Source of the DNA: Neckera pumila
Taxonomy: Eukaryota > Streptophyta > Bryopsida > Hypnales > Neckeraceae
Reading direction: 5' to 3'
NCBI GenBank assembly: GCA_963969595.1
Contig: OZ018410.1
Span: 23,174,913 to 23,238,912, forward strand
DNA length: 64,000 nt
Shown: in pieces, positions 1-12,622 of the stretch
Position numbering within the stretch: the stretch's first letter is position 1
Layout of the letters: each line of letters starts with the position of its first letter
Translations under genes and position numbers: made by a program
The notes under the pieces: generated by a model
The model's database searches: none
Seen by the model: only the letters and a program-made list of their open reading frames with translations
Told to the model about the DNA's origin: nothing

Positions 1-897
1 TATGGCAAGGATTTGTTTCAAAGTCCCTCTTAAACCTCCTTATATGTAGCATTTGTCAACAACAAAGCTTCCTTTCCTTTGATCCAATGCCAACAATTGC
101 TCTATAACTCTATGAAGGCGGTCTCCATAAGTTTAAATGTCTTAGAACTAAATTAGATTGAATAAATAGCTAGCTACACTACACAGGCTCTATGACTACA
201 TTATTAGATTGCTAAACAACTAAGGTCCTAGTAAAACATCCTTGCTTTTGAAAAATGGAGCTTTATTTCATTGCAAAGCTTACTACCTTTCTTTTTGATC
301 TAGAAAAAATAATTGCATAGTTATTGATGAGCAAGTGTAATTCACTTTCAAGACAAGGTATTTGTAAGAGATGATGACCTGTCTAAAAATTGTCTATATC
401 ACAATTATGGAAAGCTACCATATACTAATTGTTATGGCAAACGGGCAATTCAATGTCTAATCTCCAAACAACAAAGAGACGCTAAAAGACAACAAGCACA
501 TAACGACATAAATACCCATGCTAGTCATGGTTTACAAAACAAAACAAAAAAGCACAAATGGTTGGTCTATAGGCAACCTTTGAAGGTTTGAGTTATTTAT
601 GAATTACCCAAAGAAAATCCTCTAACTTGATCTCAATATTTATTTCAAAAACTATAAGACAACGTGACTATCCTTATAGAATTATTGTTATAATCTCTTT
701 GTAGTCTCAAAGGTAGGTTGTAGATGCACAACCAACTACATGAATTTTCTTGACCTAGTAGACAAGTATGTTCACCAATAATCTACCTTCAAGACCTGTT
801 TCTATAGATGTGCTATCATATGAGAGTAGTCACATGTGATTGAAAATTTTCAACTAAATATTGAGATAAAAAATAAGGAAAGATTTCTATAGAGTAT
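1..897. repeat. Direct repeat, copy 1
   Basis: This stretch matches 11716-12622 in the same orientation almost throughout, with scattered substitutions and small indels. Shared landmarks include a run about AACATTTGTCAACAACAAA near the start and a segment about AGTCACATG near the end. It may continue upstream of the window. I see no TG...CA ends, primer-binding site or polypurine tract, so I do not call it an LTR. No coding sequence is recognisable. Confidence 0.8.
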
Positions 898-2500
898 CTA
901 GATTAGCTGTACAAAGATTTTATAGATACTTGCAAAATGAAGTTTAACAAAATAATTATAGGCTCAACATTTGAAGGATTAAAGCTTCTAGAATTTATTC
1001 TCGGCAACTATGAAGGCATCATAATCGTATTAAAAAAGTTTTAAAACTCATAATTCATATCAAGCTTCAAACTACAATTGACTCTAAACAAGAACACAAA
1101 AATATACATATTAACAAAAGAATACCTTGACAAGGAACTCAAACCTATGCAATCTAACAATGAGAGATAAATTATCTCTTCACCCTTAAACTCCATCTTA
1201 TATAATAGAAGACTATCAATAATACATAAACTAAGACTTATTTTTTACTTTTAGCTTTCTATTCCTGATTCTATTTAGAACCACCCACTAAAGTAAAAAT
1301 TCTAGTTATATTTAGAAGGATTCTAAGTATGGGTTTATTTCTTATCCAAATCTTAATCCTCCATTTAGAATTGTCTAACTCCAAGTTTCAACATACTTGT
1401 CTTCATTTGGGAGCTTGTAATTCTAGTGCACAAATCTACCATCCATAGATATTTATCCCTAAGCATCTTGGAGTTGTTTAACTCCGATGGATTGTCTAGT
1501 GCATTTGTCAAGACTCGGAATTCTCTGTATTCCAATGGACAAAATCCACCATTTGAAGATGGCAATCTCTCCTTGCACATTTCATCATGAATTCATTCAT
1601 TTATACTAATTGGACTTTGGAGGTTTATATTGATCAATAGCTATAGCTGAAATCTATAGTGTCAATAAATAAGCTCCAAATATCCTGACCCTCTAGATGC
1701 AAAGTAGATCAAGTCAACTCTCATAATTTTTAAATTCAAACTCAAATTCAAATATTTATGGCCTTTGAATCCAAAAGGTTTCTATACGTACCTTCAAATT
1801 ACTTTCATCAACTCCCTTAACTAAATAGGGTTTGAATTATCTATAGATCCAACTCCCATGGTTGCAAAATGGATCCTTTCAACTCTCATACTTTTCTTTT
1901 TAAATTCCAAATTCTTTTGGCTTTCAAAGCTTTCCATTCATTCCTTTAGGAAAATTTTCACCTCACTTAAATTACAAGGACTTTGGATTCTTTGTGCATA
2001 GGCTTCAATTTTAGTAGTGTAACTTTGAAATTCCATTATTTTCATTGTGGCTTCATTCTTCCATTTTTGCCTTTGATGTGACTTCAAACAGATCCTATGG
2101 TTACAAAGTGGATCCAATATTAGTCAATATGTATAATCTTTGATGTTGTACAGATGACTATAACAAAGATGCACAAACCCTCCATGCAACCATCTCCACA
2201 ACTCTCACAAAACCCCACAAATATAGAATTTGTATGAGACCAAAGTTCCATAAGCAACTATAGTCTAAGAGTATTCATCAATATAAAGCCATTGTGTCAC
2301 TTCATAGAAGAGAAATCCAATATAGAATCCTATTCTATTATTCTATCATTACTTCACAAAATCATCAAATTAGGCCACTTTAACAATTAGGTTGCTCACT
2401 TCAAGGAATGTATTGTATAAGCCATCAAATTCAACAAATATTTGTACAAATATTTTTGTTTGTACAAATATATGGAGGTTTATAAGTCCTTAATCCAACA
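898..2500. other. AT-rich stretch without a gene
   Basis: No open frame or splice-supported exon could be recognised. About 1600-2130 reads as an inverted, diverged counterpart of about 23500-24130; both hold the phrase 'gagagttga ... ggatc/ggtc' beside long runs about 'ttggaatttcaaa'. This marks it as part of an old dispersed repeat. Confidence 0.5.
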
Positions 2501-2875
2501 ATAATTCAAAAGGAGTGTATTCTTTTATGTTAGCATTATTTATTTATATAGTGTCAAATGTCAAGAGATTAGTGAGGGGCAACCTAATTCTCTATTTTGT
2601 GGTAGACATGGAATATGAAAGCTTTCGAACATTCCATAGATGGACATTTTGTATTTTTCATGTGTCAAGAATTCATTATCTTTCCTTGTATGTCTCTACT
2701 TTGTCCCTTTTCAAACATCAAATTTATATTACCATTGTAGTAATCAAGATCTATAATTCCAATTTCCAAAGTCTGGATTCTGCGTCGGTGTTCTAAGGTA
2801 GAGGTACCCATTATTAGCCTCAACCCATACCAACTTGTAGGATGCTCTTGTTCCAACCAGGGATGCATTAAATTT

Positions 2876-3215
2876 CCTACTTAAGCTAGGAGTGTTTTTT
2901 TTTCTCCTTTTCAAGCTTGGAATTGATAAAGTCATGATACATGTCTTGAAGTAGTGAGCAAGAAAGTAGGAAAGTATTTCTTCAATGGTCGGAGTTGAAA
3001 GAGGCTAGACATTGGCTATGGGCTCCGAGCACTTTTTGGCTCCTAAAATTCATGGTAATTTTAATTTCGGCAATATAATTACAAAAAGTTTGCAATCTCC
3101 ATGTTTCCTATCTTTCTACATAAAAAAATTTGTTGCACCTTAAACTGCTCATGATGTGCTAGAAAATCCATTAAAAATTTGACTATGGGTACATTTTCCT
3201 TATTGAATGTTATGA
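2876..3215. repeat. Dispersed repeat family R3, copy 1
   Basis: A segment of roughly 300-340 bp recurs at about 41990-42300 and 57165-57375 in the same orientation. Shared landmarks are 'tctagacattggctatgg', 'actttttggctcc' followed by 'aaaatt', and 'aactgctcatgat' near the 3' end (the last in copies 1 and 3). The three copies are diverged from one another. No terminal repeats or coding capacity were seen. Confidence 0.65.
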
Positions 3216-4346
3216 TGTGTTGCAGCAAAATCGCACAAAAGAACAAATTTTGTGGCGGTTGAAGAGAACATTCTTTAATATTCAACTATAAATTGTGTGC
3301 ATCATTATTTTCAATTTTTGATAAATTCTTGCACCTTTAATCCTTAAAGGACGAACCCTTGACCATTGATTTCAAGCCTCACTGCCTATCACTCAATTTT
3401 CTATCATTTTGCAACTAGATATGAATGAAAACTTTCATATTTATTTTTCAAAAATGGAACTACATGTCTTCTCATGCTTCACAAAAAAATTTAGATTTTT
3501 TTTGTGGAATTTTTGTTTTTTTGCAAATTTTTGAAGATGAAGTGAAGAAAATCACATCAACTAAAATTTATTTCAAAAGTTGGAAAATTCTCTATGCATG
3601 TATATTACAATGAAAAACATCATGTTGTAAACTCAATTTAATTATCATTCTATAGTTAGAAAATAATAAGCATTGAAAATGCATCCAAAGTTCAAATTGC
3701 AATAAAATATTCAACACTAGGAATTTTTTCAAAATTCAAATAGGAGTAGAAACTAGAATAGATGATCTTCATTTTTTTAGTTGTACTCAAACTCCAAAAA
3801 TTTCATTTTTAAGGAGAAATTTTAGATTTAGAGCAAAGAGCAACAACTTCCCAAAATACACTAAAATAGCATATTTTGTGATCTATTTTTTTACTAACTT
3901 TTCATTCACTTGAAGACAAATATTGGAAAGACTTCAAACTCAATTGAAGATTCTTCATAATCCACCACGGAAGGTCAACAAAAAGAAAGTGGATGAAAAA
4001 AATGCTTCCAATCTTTGTGTAGACCACAACATTGTCATCCAGAAGCCACGAAATGGCTCTGGCGGCATTACTAGGTTAAGTTGGCTCCTCATTCTTCCTT
4101 TTATGTGAATATGCACCGTTGCTAGCTCACCTGTAGATGAAAATTCCTCAAAAAGTGAATAGAGAATGGGGTTAACCTTGAAGAGCGCCGACGTCCATAT
4201 TTTGGACAATGAACAGAGGGCTTCGAGACACAATTTTATCCAACTAAGTTCTCATTCATTCTAAATTTATGAAATTCTAGTAAATGATGTTCTTGTACAA
4301 AGATATAAGCAAAATGTGAAAAAAATAGAAAAGGATTGAGACGTTT

Positions 4347-4361
4347 AGGGGTTAATACTAG
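4347..4361. repeat. Isolated end of the TTAA/CCCCTAAA family
   Basis: The sequence ACGTTTAGGGGTTAA is the right end of the family described at 6168-7066. A possible degenerate left end lies near 3344 (AATCCTTAAAGGACG), but the body between does not resemble the other copies. I therefore record only the end. Confidence 0.4.
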
Positions 4362-4439
4362 CCTCTAAATTGAGCTTTAACCACCCTCAACTCATTCTTT
4401 GCCATGACTAATCTTCTAAAATCAATGGTGCAGAACGTT

Positions 4440-4932
4440 TGAAGTGTTGCTTCCTGGTGTTGGATTGGGCTGCTCTGAGGCAATAAAAGTAGCAGGAGCG
4501 GGTTATGAGACATTGTGTGTTCCCCAAGCTATATTAACTTATATAAGGCAACTACACCATAATCAACCACGTTCTAATTGCAACCCCTATCTAGGAAGGA
4601 CTAACATGTTGCTTGAAGTGTTATTGTCAATGATGAGTTAGGTAGGCTTAATTGGTCGCTTGAAGAGATTACTCCCTTAGATGCATGGTGGAAGCTTGGA
4701 ACATGGAAATTTTGCAATTGCCTGTCTTGCAACAATTTCCCTAAAAGATAAACAAACACAATACACCTCGTGGTGAATTCTTCAGGGGTTTTCATCAACT
4801 TTTCTCCTCGGCTGAAGCAAGGGCATGGAACAGCAGTTTGCTTCGACACAGGGAAGGGGCCTTAGAAACAGGGAGAAACATGCGGTTCCTGAGTGTTTAC
4901 TTCAGATGAAGCTCATTGCCCATAAATTGGCA
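4440..4932. repeat. Diverged duplicate of 17985-18477
   Basis: Landmarks occur in the same order in both places: 'ctctgaggcaat' / 'cttgaggcaat', 'atggtggaagcttggaa', 'gtgaattctt', 'gcatggaacaaca' and 'gaattggcat'. Homology stops exactly after 'aattggcat' in this copy, where foldback F1 begins. No recognisable protein. It belongs to the same ancient duplication as 9045-9330. Confidence 0.65.
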
Positions 4933-5825
4933 TGTACTGTACACCCCCCTCCAAGAAAGGATGACGCCCCCCTTTTGCACCCTTCAGCTTTTTGACACTA
5001 CTTTGAACATAATTGACATTTCTTGTTCTTGTCAATTAACATTTGTGTCTAACCCAATCTCCCTCAAGTATACCAAATTTTCAATTTCAAAAAACCAAAA
5101 ATCCATTTTTGGTGAATTTTTTTTAATTTTTTTTCACGGTTTTGCATGAAAATGCATAGAAAAATATTAATGATGAATTTTTTAAATTTAATTGCGGACA
5201 TATGTAGGAAACATCCAAACGCACATCTTTCCTTCAACAAGCATTTCCAAAAAAGTTTCACAATTATCGTGGCAGAAGTTACAGTGAAGGCGTGAATAGT
5301 GCCCAAAATTTTGAAAATTCATATCTCTTTAATGTAATTAGATTTTATTTCTTTCCCTCAGATTGTAATTACTTTTACATACTTGAGCATGATGGTACAA
5401 TTACTTTATCAAAATCTAATTACAATTAAGAGATATGAATTTTCAAAATTTTGGGCACTATTCATGCTAACTTCTGCCACGATAATTGTAAAACTTTTTT
5501 GAAGATGCCTGTGGAAGGAAAGATGTGCATTTGGATGTTTCCTACGTATGTCCGCAATTAAATTTAAAAAATTCATCATTAATATTTTTCTATGAATTTT
5601 CATGTAAAACCGTGAAAAAAAATTAAAAAAAATTCACCAAAAATGGAGTTTTGGTTTTTTGAAATTGAAAATTTGGTATACTTGAGGGAAATTGGATTAA
5701 ACACAAATGTTGATTGATGAAAGCATGAAATGTCAATTAGGTTCAAAGTAGTGTCCAAAAAGCTGAAGGGTGCAAAAAGAAGGCGTCAACCTTTCTTGTA
5801 GGGAGGTGTACAGTTGGGTACAAAA
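4933..5825. mobile_element. Foldback element F1 with arms of about 430 bp
   Basis: The two halves are near-perfect reverse complements. The left arm (about 4933-5370) contains 'agtataccaaattttcaa' and 'tccatttttggtgaattt'. The right arm (about 5400-5825) contains their reverse complements. Only about 30-60 bp separate the arms. Outer ends read TGTACTGTACACC on the left and GGTGTACAGTTGGGTAC on the right. The left boundary coincides with loss of homology to 18.48 kb, which supports an insertion. No transposase is encoded, so this is a non-autonomous foldback/MITE-like element. Transcription through it would give a very long hairpin. Confidence 0.75.
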
Positions 5826-6167
5826 ACCTTACGAACTTTTCAGGCAATTTTCACTAGAAAGTTCTTCAACTTCAAGAAGCTCTAGCATACTCAAAAATGA
5901 TCCGATTTGGAAACCGCAAATTGTGTTGGAATTGAAACGAAGTGTACTTCAACTTCTCAACAAGTGAAAAATGAATCATTTAAAATCACACAACAATTTG
6001 GATGTCTTTCATACACTATGTACCATTACATAAAGAACCTGTAGAAGATAGTCAAAGTTTTCTTGCAATGGGGTGAAGGAGAAGCAAGAAATCTTACAAG
6101 AGATTCAAGTGGTATGAGATCAAGTATCTCTAAATCAATTATAAAGACTCATTTTTAATATAGACCA

Positions 6168-7066
6168 TTAACCCCTAAAAGCCCAAATGTCCCTGTGGGG
6201 GTTATTTGGTACTTTGGGCAAGCTCATGTGACCTCAATTTTTCATATGATTTTTTGAAACTTTTTTAAGAGATAGGAAATCTCATTAGCTTCACGGGAAG
6301 ATAAATTTCATCAAGTTCTAACTTACCCTCCAAAAGTTATGATGGATTGAATAAAAATTTCAGTTCGGGAATCTGCTACCCCTCAGGAATCTGACTTTGA
6401 CTCCCAAGGGGGCAACAGAGATGGCAAGAGAAGAGAGGTGGCAAGAGGTGGCAAGAGGCGGCAAGAGAGGCTATTGTTGTGCCTATTGGGAGGTCACATG
6501 AGGCTTTAGGAGCTTGCAGATGTTAGAGATTTTGACATTTTTCAAAAGAAAAAAATCTCCTACTTCTAAAATACAAGTGCGTCTTTCAATCTACCATTCA
6601 GATTTCCTAGATCAAAAAATGATTGATGGGATTTTTTTTTTGAAAATGGCCTATTGTATTGTCATTTTTTGGGACATAGTGGCAAATTTTAATTTTTGAA
6701 TATCGGGATTGTCTTGGATTGCCTTGAAAATTGGCGTGCACATGCCTAACATGTTTCTCTATAAGAAAAAATTATAAATTGCAGGTCTATAGTGGAAAAA
6801 AATTCAGCAAATGGTGGTCAAAGGCATCTGAAATTTTAGGGCACAGTGAAAAAAAAAAAAAAAAGACTTTGAATGCAAATATCTCCCACTCTATACGGTC
6901 AAACCTCACGAAATTTTTACCACATGTTCTCACACAAGTTTACTACAAGATCCAATGGTTACATTCCCAAAAAATCAATTTTTCAAACCTTTTTGATGAA
7001 TGCTCTAGAAATGGCAGTTTTGGGTGTTTTTTGAGGTAGAAAAGGCCTTGGGCTCTTAGGGGTTAA
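6168..7066. mobile_element. TTAA/CCCCTAAA element T1
   Basis: The 899-bp element reads TTAA-CCCCTAAAAGCCC on the left and GGGCTCTTAGGGG-TTAA on the right. The terminal inverted repeat is CCCCTAA(A/G)AGCCC. The 4-bp TTAA flanks look like target duplications. It contains a small repeat of 'ggtggcaagag' units near 6440 and no long ORF. Its body is the reverse complement of T5 (55783-56806), for example the region around 6731-6790. The ends recall piggyBac-type termini, but that assignment is inference. Confidence 0.7.
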
Positions 7067-7279
7067 ATACTAGTTGTAATTTTCACAAATGGTGGCAATA
7101 CTAGATGGTAGATAGTGTATAGAAAACATCAAACTTTTTGTATGATTTTCAAATATATATGTATATTTGTAATGATGATAAAGTAGATTTAAGTGTGATT
7201 CCTCTGCAATTTACGGTTTGAAATTCCATTCATTTCTTAGCATGTACCGGCCTCCCAAAGTTCACCAAATCTCAACAGG

Positions 7280-8205
7280 ATGCAAAAATTGGTAAGGTTT
7301 CTATACCCAACTGTACAGTCAGTTACAATAATCTTACAACTGGCTGATTTGAAGCATTCAAAGATTTTTGCATAGCATAGAAAAAGAATTGGAATTTCTC
7401 ATCTTGCATAATTATTATGCAATCCTCACGCAATCCCAATCAAGCATACAAAATTTCGGTTTCAAAAAATAATTTTTTATTTTTGGTGAATTTCTAAAGT
7501 TAATTTTTCATGGTTTTACATAACATTTTATTATGAACAATTAATGATGAATTTTTTTTAACTAATTGCATAGATGTGTAGGGAACATCCATATGCACAT
7601 CTTTCATATTAAAAAACACTCCATTAAGTAACAAGAATATGAGCTAGGAAGAGTTAAATGTCGAGCGTCATATGACCAAAATTTGTGAAATAGATATCTT
7701 TATATTTTAACAAGATTTTGGCAAAGTGAATGAAACATCATGCTAAAATGTAAAAAATTAGTTATAGTGTGAGGATCAAATAGCAAAATCTCCTTAAAAC
7801 AGAAAGATATCTACTTCACAAATTTTGGTCTTATGATGCTTCATATTTAACTCTTCCTAGCTCATATTTTCGTTACTTAATGGGGTAGTTTTTAATATGA
7901 CATATAGGCATATGGCTATTCCCTACATATCTATGCAATTGAATTAGAAAAATTCATCACTATTTGATTTCAATAAAACATTATGTAAAATCATGAAAAT
8001 AAATTTTAGAAATTTATCAAAAATGAAATTTTGTTTTTTTCAAACTAAAATTTTGTATGCTTGATGGGAATTGCATGAGGCTTGTGTGATAATTTTGCTC
8101 ACCAAAATATACCAATTATATTGCACATTGTACAAGAAGTTGTGAATGGATCAAATTGGCCGGTTGTAAGATTACAATACCCTACTGTCCAATACAGTTG
8201 GGTGC
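7280..8205. mobile_element. Foldback element F2, same family as F1
   Basis: The left arm starts with GTAAGGTTTCTATACCCAAC and continues through 'aatcttacaactggc'. The right arm ends with 'ggttgtaagattacaatacc' and 'cagttgggtgctg'. The arms are about 400 bp. The terminal motif GTAAGGTTT...TACCCAACTGTACA is shared with the reverse complement of the right end of F1. No coding capacity. Confidence 0.65.
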
Positions 8206-9005
8206 TGTAATCTTACAATCAATCAATTTGAAACTTTCAAAGATTTTTACATAACATAGAAAAAGAAATTGAATTTTTCATCTTGCATAATTATCACTCA
8301 ATCTTCAAGCAATTCCAAACAAGCATACCAAATTTCAGATTCAAAAAAGCAAAATTCCATTTTTGGTGAATTTTTGAAGCCAATTTTCATATTTATATAT
8401 AATAATTTATTGAGAACACTTGGCGATGAACGTTTTTAGTTTGATTGCATAGATATGTGGGGAACATCCATACGCACATCTTTCAAATTAAAAAACACCC
8501 TGCTAAGTAACAAAAATGTAATCTAGGACGAGTTCAATGTTGGAGTGACAATGTCTAATTTTTGTGACATAGATATCTCTTTATTATCATTAGACTTTTC
8601 TATTTGACCCACCTACTATATCTAATTTTGTACATTTCAATATGTTGGTACAATTCTTTGCCAAAATCTAGTTAAAATATAAAAATATCTATTTCACAAA
8701 ATTTGGGCATTTTCACTCCAATATTGAAATCTTCCTAGAGTACATTTTTGTTACTTAATGGGGTGTTTTTTTAATTTGAAAGTTGTGCGTATGGATGTTC
8801 CCTACATATCTATGCAATTGGATTAAAAAACTTATCACCAATTGTTCTCAATAAAATATTATGTAAAACCATAAAGATTGGCTTCAAAAACCCACCAAAA
8901 ATGGAATTTTGCTTTTTTGAGACTGAAATTTTGTATGCTTGATTGGGATTGTGGGAGGGTTGAGTATTAATTATATTTACCAAAATAAAAATTATATTTA
9001 CCAAA
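8190..9005. mobile_element. Foldback element F3, right end truncated
   Basis: The left arm (8190-8570) repeats the F2 left-arm sequence from 'cagttgggtgctgtaatct' onward. The right arm (about 8650-8960) is its reverse complement, including 'ccaaaaatggaattttgc'. The outermost part of the right arm is missing and gives way to an unrelated 'ttaattatatttaccaaaat' repeat near 8970-9003. F2 and F3 abut and share the CAGTTGGGT motif. Confidence 0.6.
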
Positions 9006-9044
9006 AGAATACCCCCCCATATTGACCTCTCGTTCTTCCTGTGG

Positions 9045-9330
9045 AACAGGAAAGTGGACGATTTAATCAAAGTCTTGGCAAGTGCTCAGGTGCAGGCTCT
9101 AGCTAGCTACGATTTGGGGATCCAGTTGAGCAAACTCAAGGTGCAGAAATAGTTTACAGAACTAAAACATTAGCCCTCGCTCGTTTTGGTGGCAACCCAC
9201 AAACATATGACGAATGGATTCCCTACTATCATAGGTAATCAAATCTCATGTTGAGGAGGTCTTGATCATGATTGAAACCTACGAATGCAAAGTGCAACTC
9301 GTAATTTATTCATGTGGTATCCAAAGAACA
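9045..9330. repeat. Diverged duplicate of 18770-19310
   Basis: Shared strings in order are 'aacaggaaagtggacga', 'gcaagtgctca(a/g)gtgcaggctct', 'tagctacgatt(t/g)gggg' and, further on, 'ccaaagaacacata'. With 4440-4932 it shows that 4.4-9.3 kb and 17.98-19.3 kb derive from one ancestral segment. F1, T1, F2 and F3 lie inside this copy only. Confidence 0.6.
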
Positions 9331-9451
9331 CATACATTTACTCATGGAAAGCCACGATAAAATTCCATTTAAAATATGGAATCCCCTCATGCACCCGAGA
9401 ATGAGTTCCCCATGACCGCAAACACTCACTTCTCTTACTTAGCGAGGAGGT

Positions 9452-11415
9452 TTAGACCACTTCTGTTAGGTCAGGAGCAACTCCTTGATGAGGGTAGGCC
9501 TGTTGAGCCAACGCCACTTGTGCATTATTCCAAACTCTAGCTCTTCGGCGTATGCAACCTAATATGGCATCCACCAAAAACCACAAGAGCACCAAAGTTG
9601 CTAGAATGAATGCTATGATGAATGCAGTCTGCTGCGACTTTGAAACTTGTCGTCTTTGGCCTGCTCAAAAGAATATAGCATTTGTTAGCAACATTCACAA
9701 GGCAACTACACGTGTTCAATTGCGACCTTGATACACAATTCATTCTTGTCTGAAATTCACACCTTCACAACATAAAAGTCTAGTTCTAACTTTGAATTGA
9801 TCTACACATGACAATTGACACTTTGTAGGGTGTTCAAAAATTTGTGCTAATCTAGATAAAATCCTCTTTCATATTGCCAAAACATTTAAACAACAACTAA
9901 GTTTGTTTAATAATATGAACCATCTTCAAATGCTTACTTTGGCACTTTTAGGTGTAGTTACTAAGACAAGTGTTTTGAATGGTGAGAGAGAATCTCTTTA
10001 TGGTATTTGCTTAAAAGTTCCTAGAACTACTCAAGTTTATTAAAACATTGTTGTGAGGCTCTTAAACTACATTTTATAGTGATATGGGTAATGAAAGTAC
10101 TCACATCCAGAGTGACCATCTCCAACAAAGCCATCACCGTTCCAACCAGGTACGCACATACATACGTAGGAGGTGTCATTGCCATAGCAATATGCATATG
10201 GATGACACTTATTGGTGTCTGATTTACATTCATGTTGAGCCACTGCATAACAAGGCTATAGTGTAAGTGAATGACATTCCAAGAAGAGCACATTTGTATC
10301 AAATATGTATTTAATAGAAGTATTAAGCATCAATTTTAGATTTATGCCGTCTTGTTTAACCAAAGAGCTACTTTATATCAAATTGTTTGACCATTTTTTT
10401 AGTATTATGGTAAAAGAGGATATTGATAATTGTCTCTAAGGTCTACAAACAAACTCCAATCCAATCAAGAGAGTATTTAAGAGCCTTGGGATCAAGTGCA
10501 TTGGAATCCCCTTCTACTTTCCAATACAATGTAATAATATGATGTATGCCTAATAATAGTAAATATGCTAAATTGCAATTATTGACAACAATAGGTCTAC
10601 ATGCTTTGTCACTAAAGATTGCAAGGAATGGCACAATTAACATAAGGGAGTTTCAAGGTTAAGGCTTTGATTTTGGAGTATTATAAAAAGAATTCTTGCA
10701 TCTATTTTTAAATGCTTGAAGTTTGTACTCATTGGAGGTTAACACTTAAAGGACTTTGCAAGCCCAATGTGCATTTTGAAAGTCAAACCTAAATTTTCAC
10801 ATAGTTCTTGATTTTAAATGTTTTAGGCTTAACTAAGTAAATCTAGCTCCAAGAATCTACTTTTCTTCTTCTATTTGAATTTTTATGTGATTTGTTAAAA
10901 TTATACTTTTTATGACACTTTGAAGGTAGCATCTTAAAAGGTCATAATACATGACTTTTGAACCTTTTTTTAATTAAAAATCTCTTGGTGTGAGCTCAAG
11001 GAGTGCACTAATTACACCATGATGTTTATTACTATTATTTCCATTTTTCTTTCTAATTTCATAACATTTTAAGCACTTTTATAATCAATACAAATTTTAC
11101 AAAAGCCTTCTTTAAAAAATTATGAAACATTAATTAACTTTGATGTTTTCAACTATAAAAAAACAAGAATGCATTTTAGACATAAATTACTACATATGAA
11201 TTTTATTTAAATGTACATTTGGATGTAGAAATCTAATGAAGTTTGACCAAGCCCGGGCATGAATTGTCTTTTCAAGGTTCATAGAGATTGAGAAATCACT
11301 CACCTTGTGATGCATCGGCTTGATAATCACCCACGATATCATGGATCCTTACAATACCATACACAACCAACACGGTCAGAACGGCTACTAACTTCCACTT
11401 TCTTTGAGTTGCCAT
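9452..11415 (-). CDS. Small single-pass membrane protein with one EGF-like domain
   Basis: Three exons on the minus strand, 11415-11304, 10242-10105 and 9660-9452, join in phase to 459 nt (152 residues). Donors are AAG|GTGAGT and GAT|GTGAGT; acceptors are ATGCAG and GAGCAG. Residues 9-21 form a hydrophobic N-terminal signal segment. Residues 43-84 hold six cysteines spaced as an EGF-like domain (C43, C50, C56, C65, C67, C84) with the typical CxC-PG-GDG ending; the last cysteine codon is made by the second splice. Residues 95-118 are a transmembrane helix followed by RRR and a 29-residue tail ending EVV. Expected topology is EGF domain outside, short tail in the cytosol. There is no kinase domain, so it is not a complete wall-associated kinase. 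I do not recognise a named family. Neighbours are transposable elements. Confidence 0.72.
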
Positions 11416-11715
11416 TTCTTATCCAACTTTTCACTCTACACCACACAACATGCCAAATCATTTGTTAAATTAAAAGGGGAGAATCAATGTAAAGCATTAG
11501 CCTCTAACTTATAGATAAAGGAAGAATTAAACAATTAATATGAGGGGCTTTGTCCATGTTGTATTGGCTCTTTTTTCGAGTAAGGGTCCTACTCTAACTT
11601 CACAACACATTGCTTTTATTTAATGCAAAGTCTCCTCCCCTTTGATCTCAAAGCCTACAAGTAATATTAGTGGGAGAAGCAGAGTCTCTAGTATAACATT
11701 AGCTAGTTTTCCAAG

Positions 11716-12622
11716 TATGGTGTGGACATCTCAAAGTTCCTCTTAAACTTCCTTATCGGTAACATTTGTCAACAACAAATTTTCCTTTCCTTCCATCCAA
11801 TGCCAACAATTGTTCTATACAACTCTATGAGGGTGGTCTCCATAGGCTTCAGTGGCTTAGAACTAAATAATGTTGAAAAAGTAGCTAGCTACACTACAAG
11901 AGGCTCTATGACTACATCACTAGTTTGCGAAATAACTAAGGCCCTAGTAAAACATCCTTGCTTTTGGAAAATGTAACTTTGTATCATTGCAAAGCCTACT
12001 ATCTTTTCTTTTGGTCTAGAACAAAGATTTGCTTAGTTGTTAATGAATAAGTTAAGTGTAATTCACTTTTAGACACGGTACTCATAAGAAATAATGACCT
12101 ATATGAAAATTATCTATACCCAAATTATGAAAAACTACCACATACTAATTGTTACAGCCCCCAAATTATGTCATTTGATGTCTAATCCCCCAACAACAAA
12201 GAGATGCTAAAAGACAGCAAGCACATAACGACATACAATATTGACGCTAGTCATTGAATAAAAAGCAAAACAAAAAAGCACAAACGGTAGGTCTATATGC
12301 AACCTTTGAAGGTTTGAGTTATGAAACTCCAAAGAAAAACTTCTAATTTCTTCTCAGTACTTATCTCATAAACTACAAGACAAAGCGGCTATCCTTATGG
12401 GATTATTGTTATACTCTATTCTTAGTCTCGAAGGTAGGTTGTAGATGAACAACCCAACTACATAAATTTTCTTAACCTAGTAGACAGGTGTGCTCACCTA
12501 TAATCTATCTTTAAGACTTATTCCATAGTTGTACTATCACATGAGAATAGTCACATGGGATTGAAATTTTCAACTAGTTATTGTAATCTAAGTTAGGGGA
12601 GTATTTCTATAGATTTTCATTC
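11716..12622. repeat. Direct repeat, copy 2
   Basis: This copy matches 1-897 and lies about 300 bp upstream of the EGF-TM gene start. If the duplication includes that gene, a paralogue would lie left of the window. No coding sequence is seen. Confidence 0.8.

Noticed and set aside
9452..11415. Wall-associated receptor kinase
   Set aside because: Only one EGF module, and the frame ends 29 residues after the RRR following the TM helix. No kinase motifs are found in the flanks.
1..12622. LTR retrotransposon bounded by the repeats at 1-897 and 11716-12622
   Set aside because: No TG...CA ends, primer-binding site or polypurine tract, and no gag, protease, RT or integrase between them. The interval contains an unrelated spliced gene and foldbacks.
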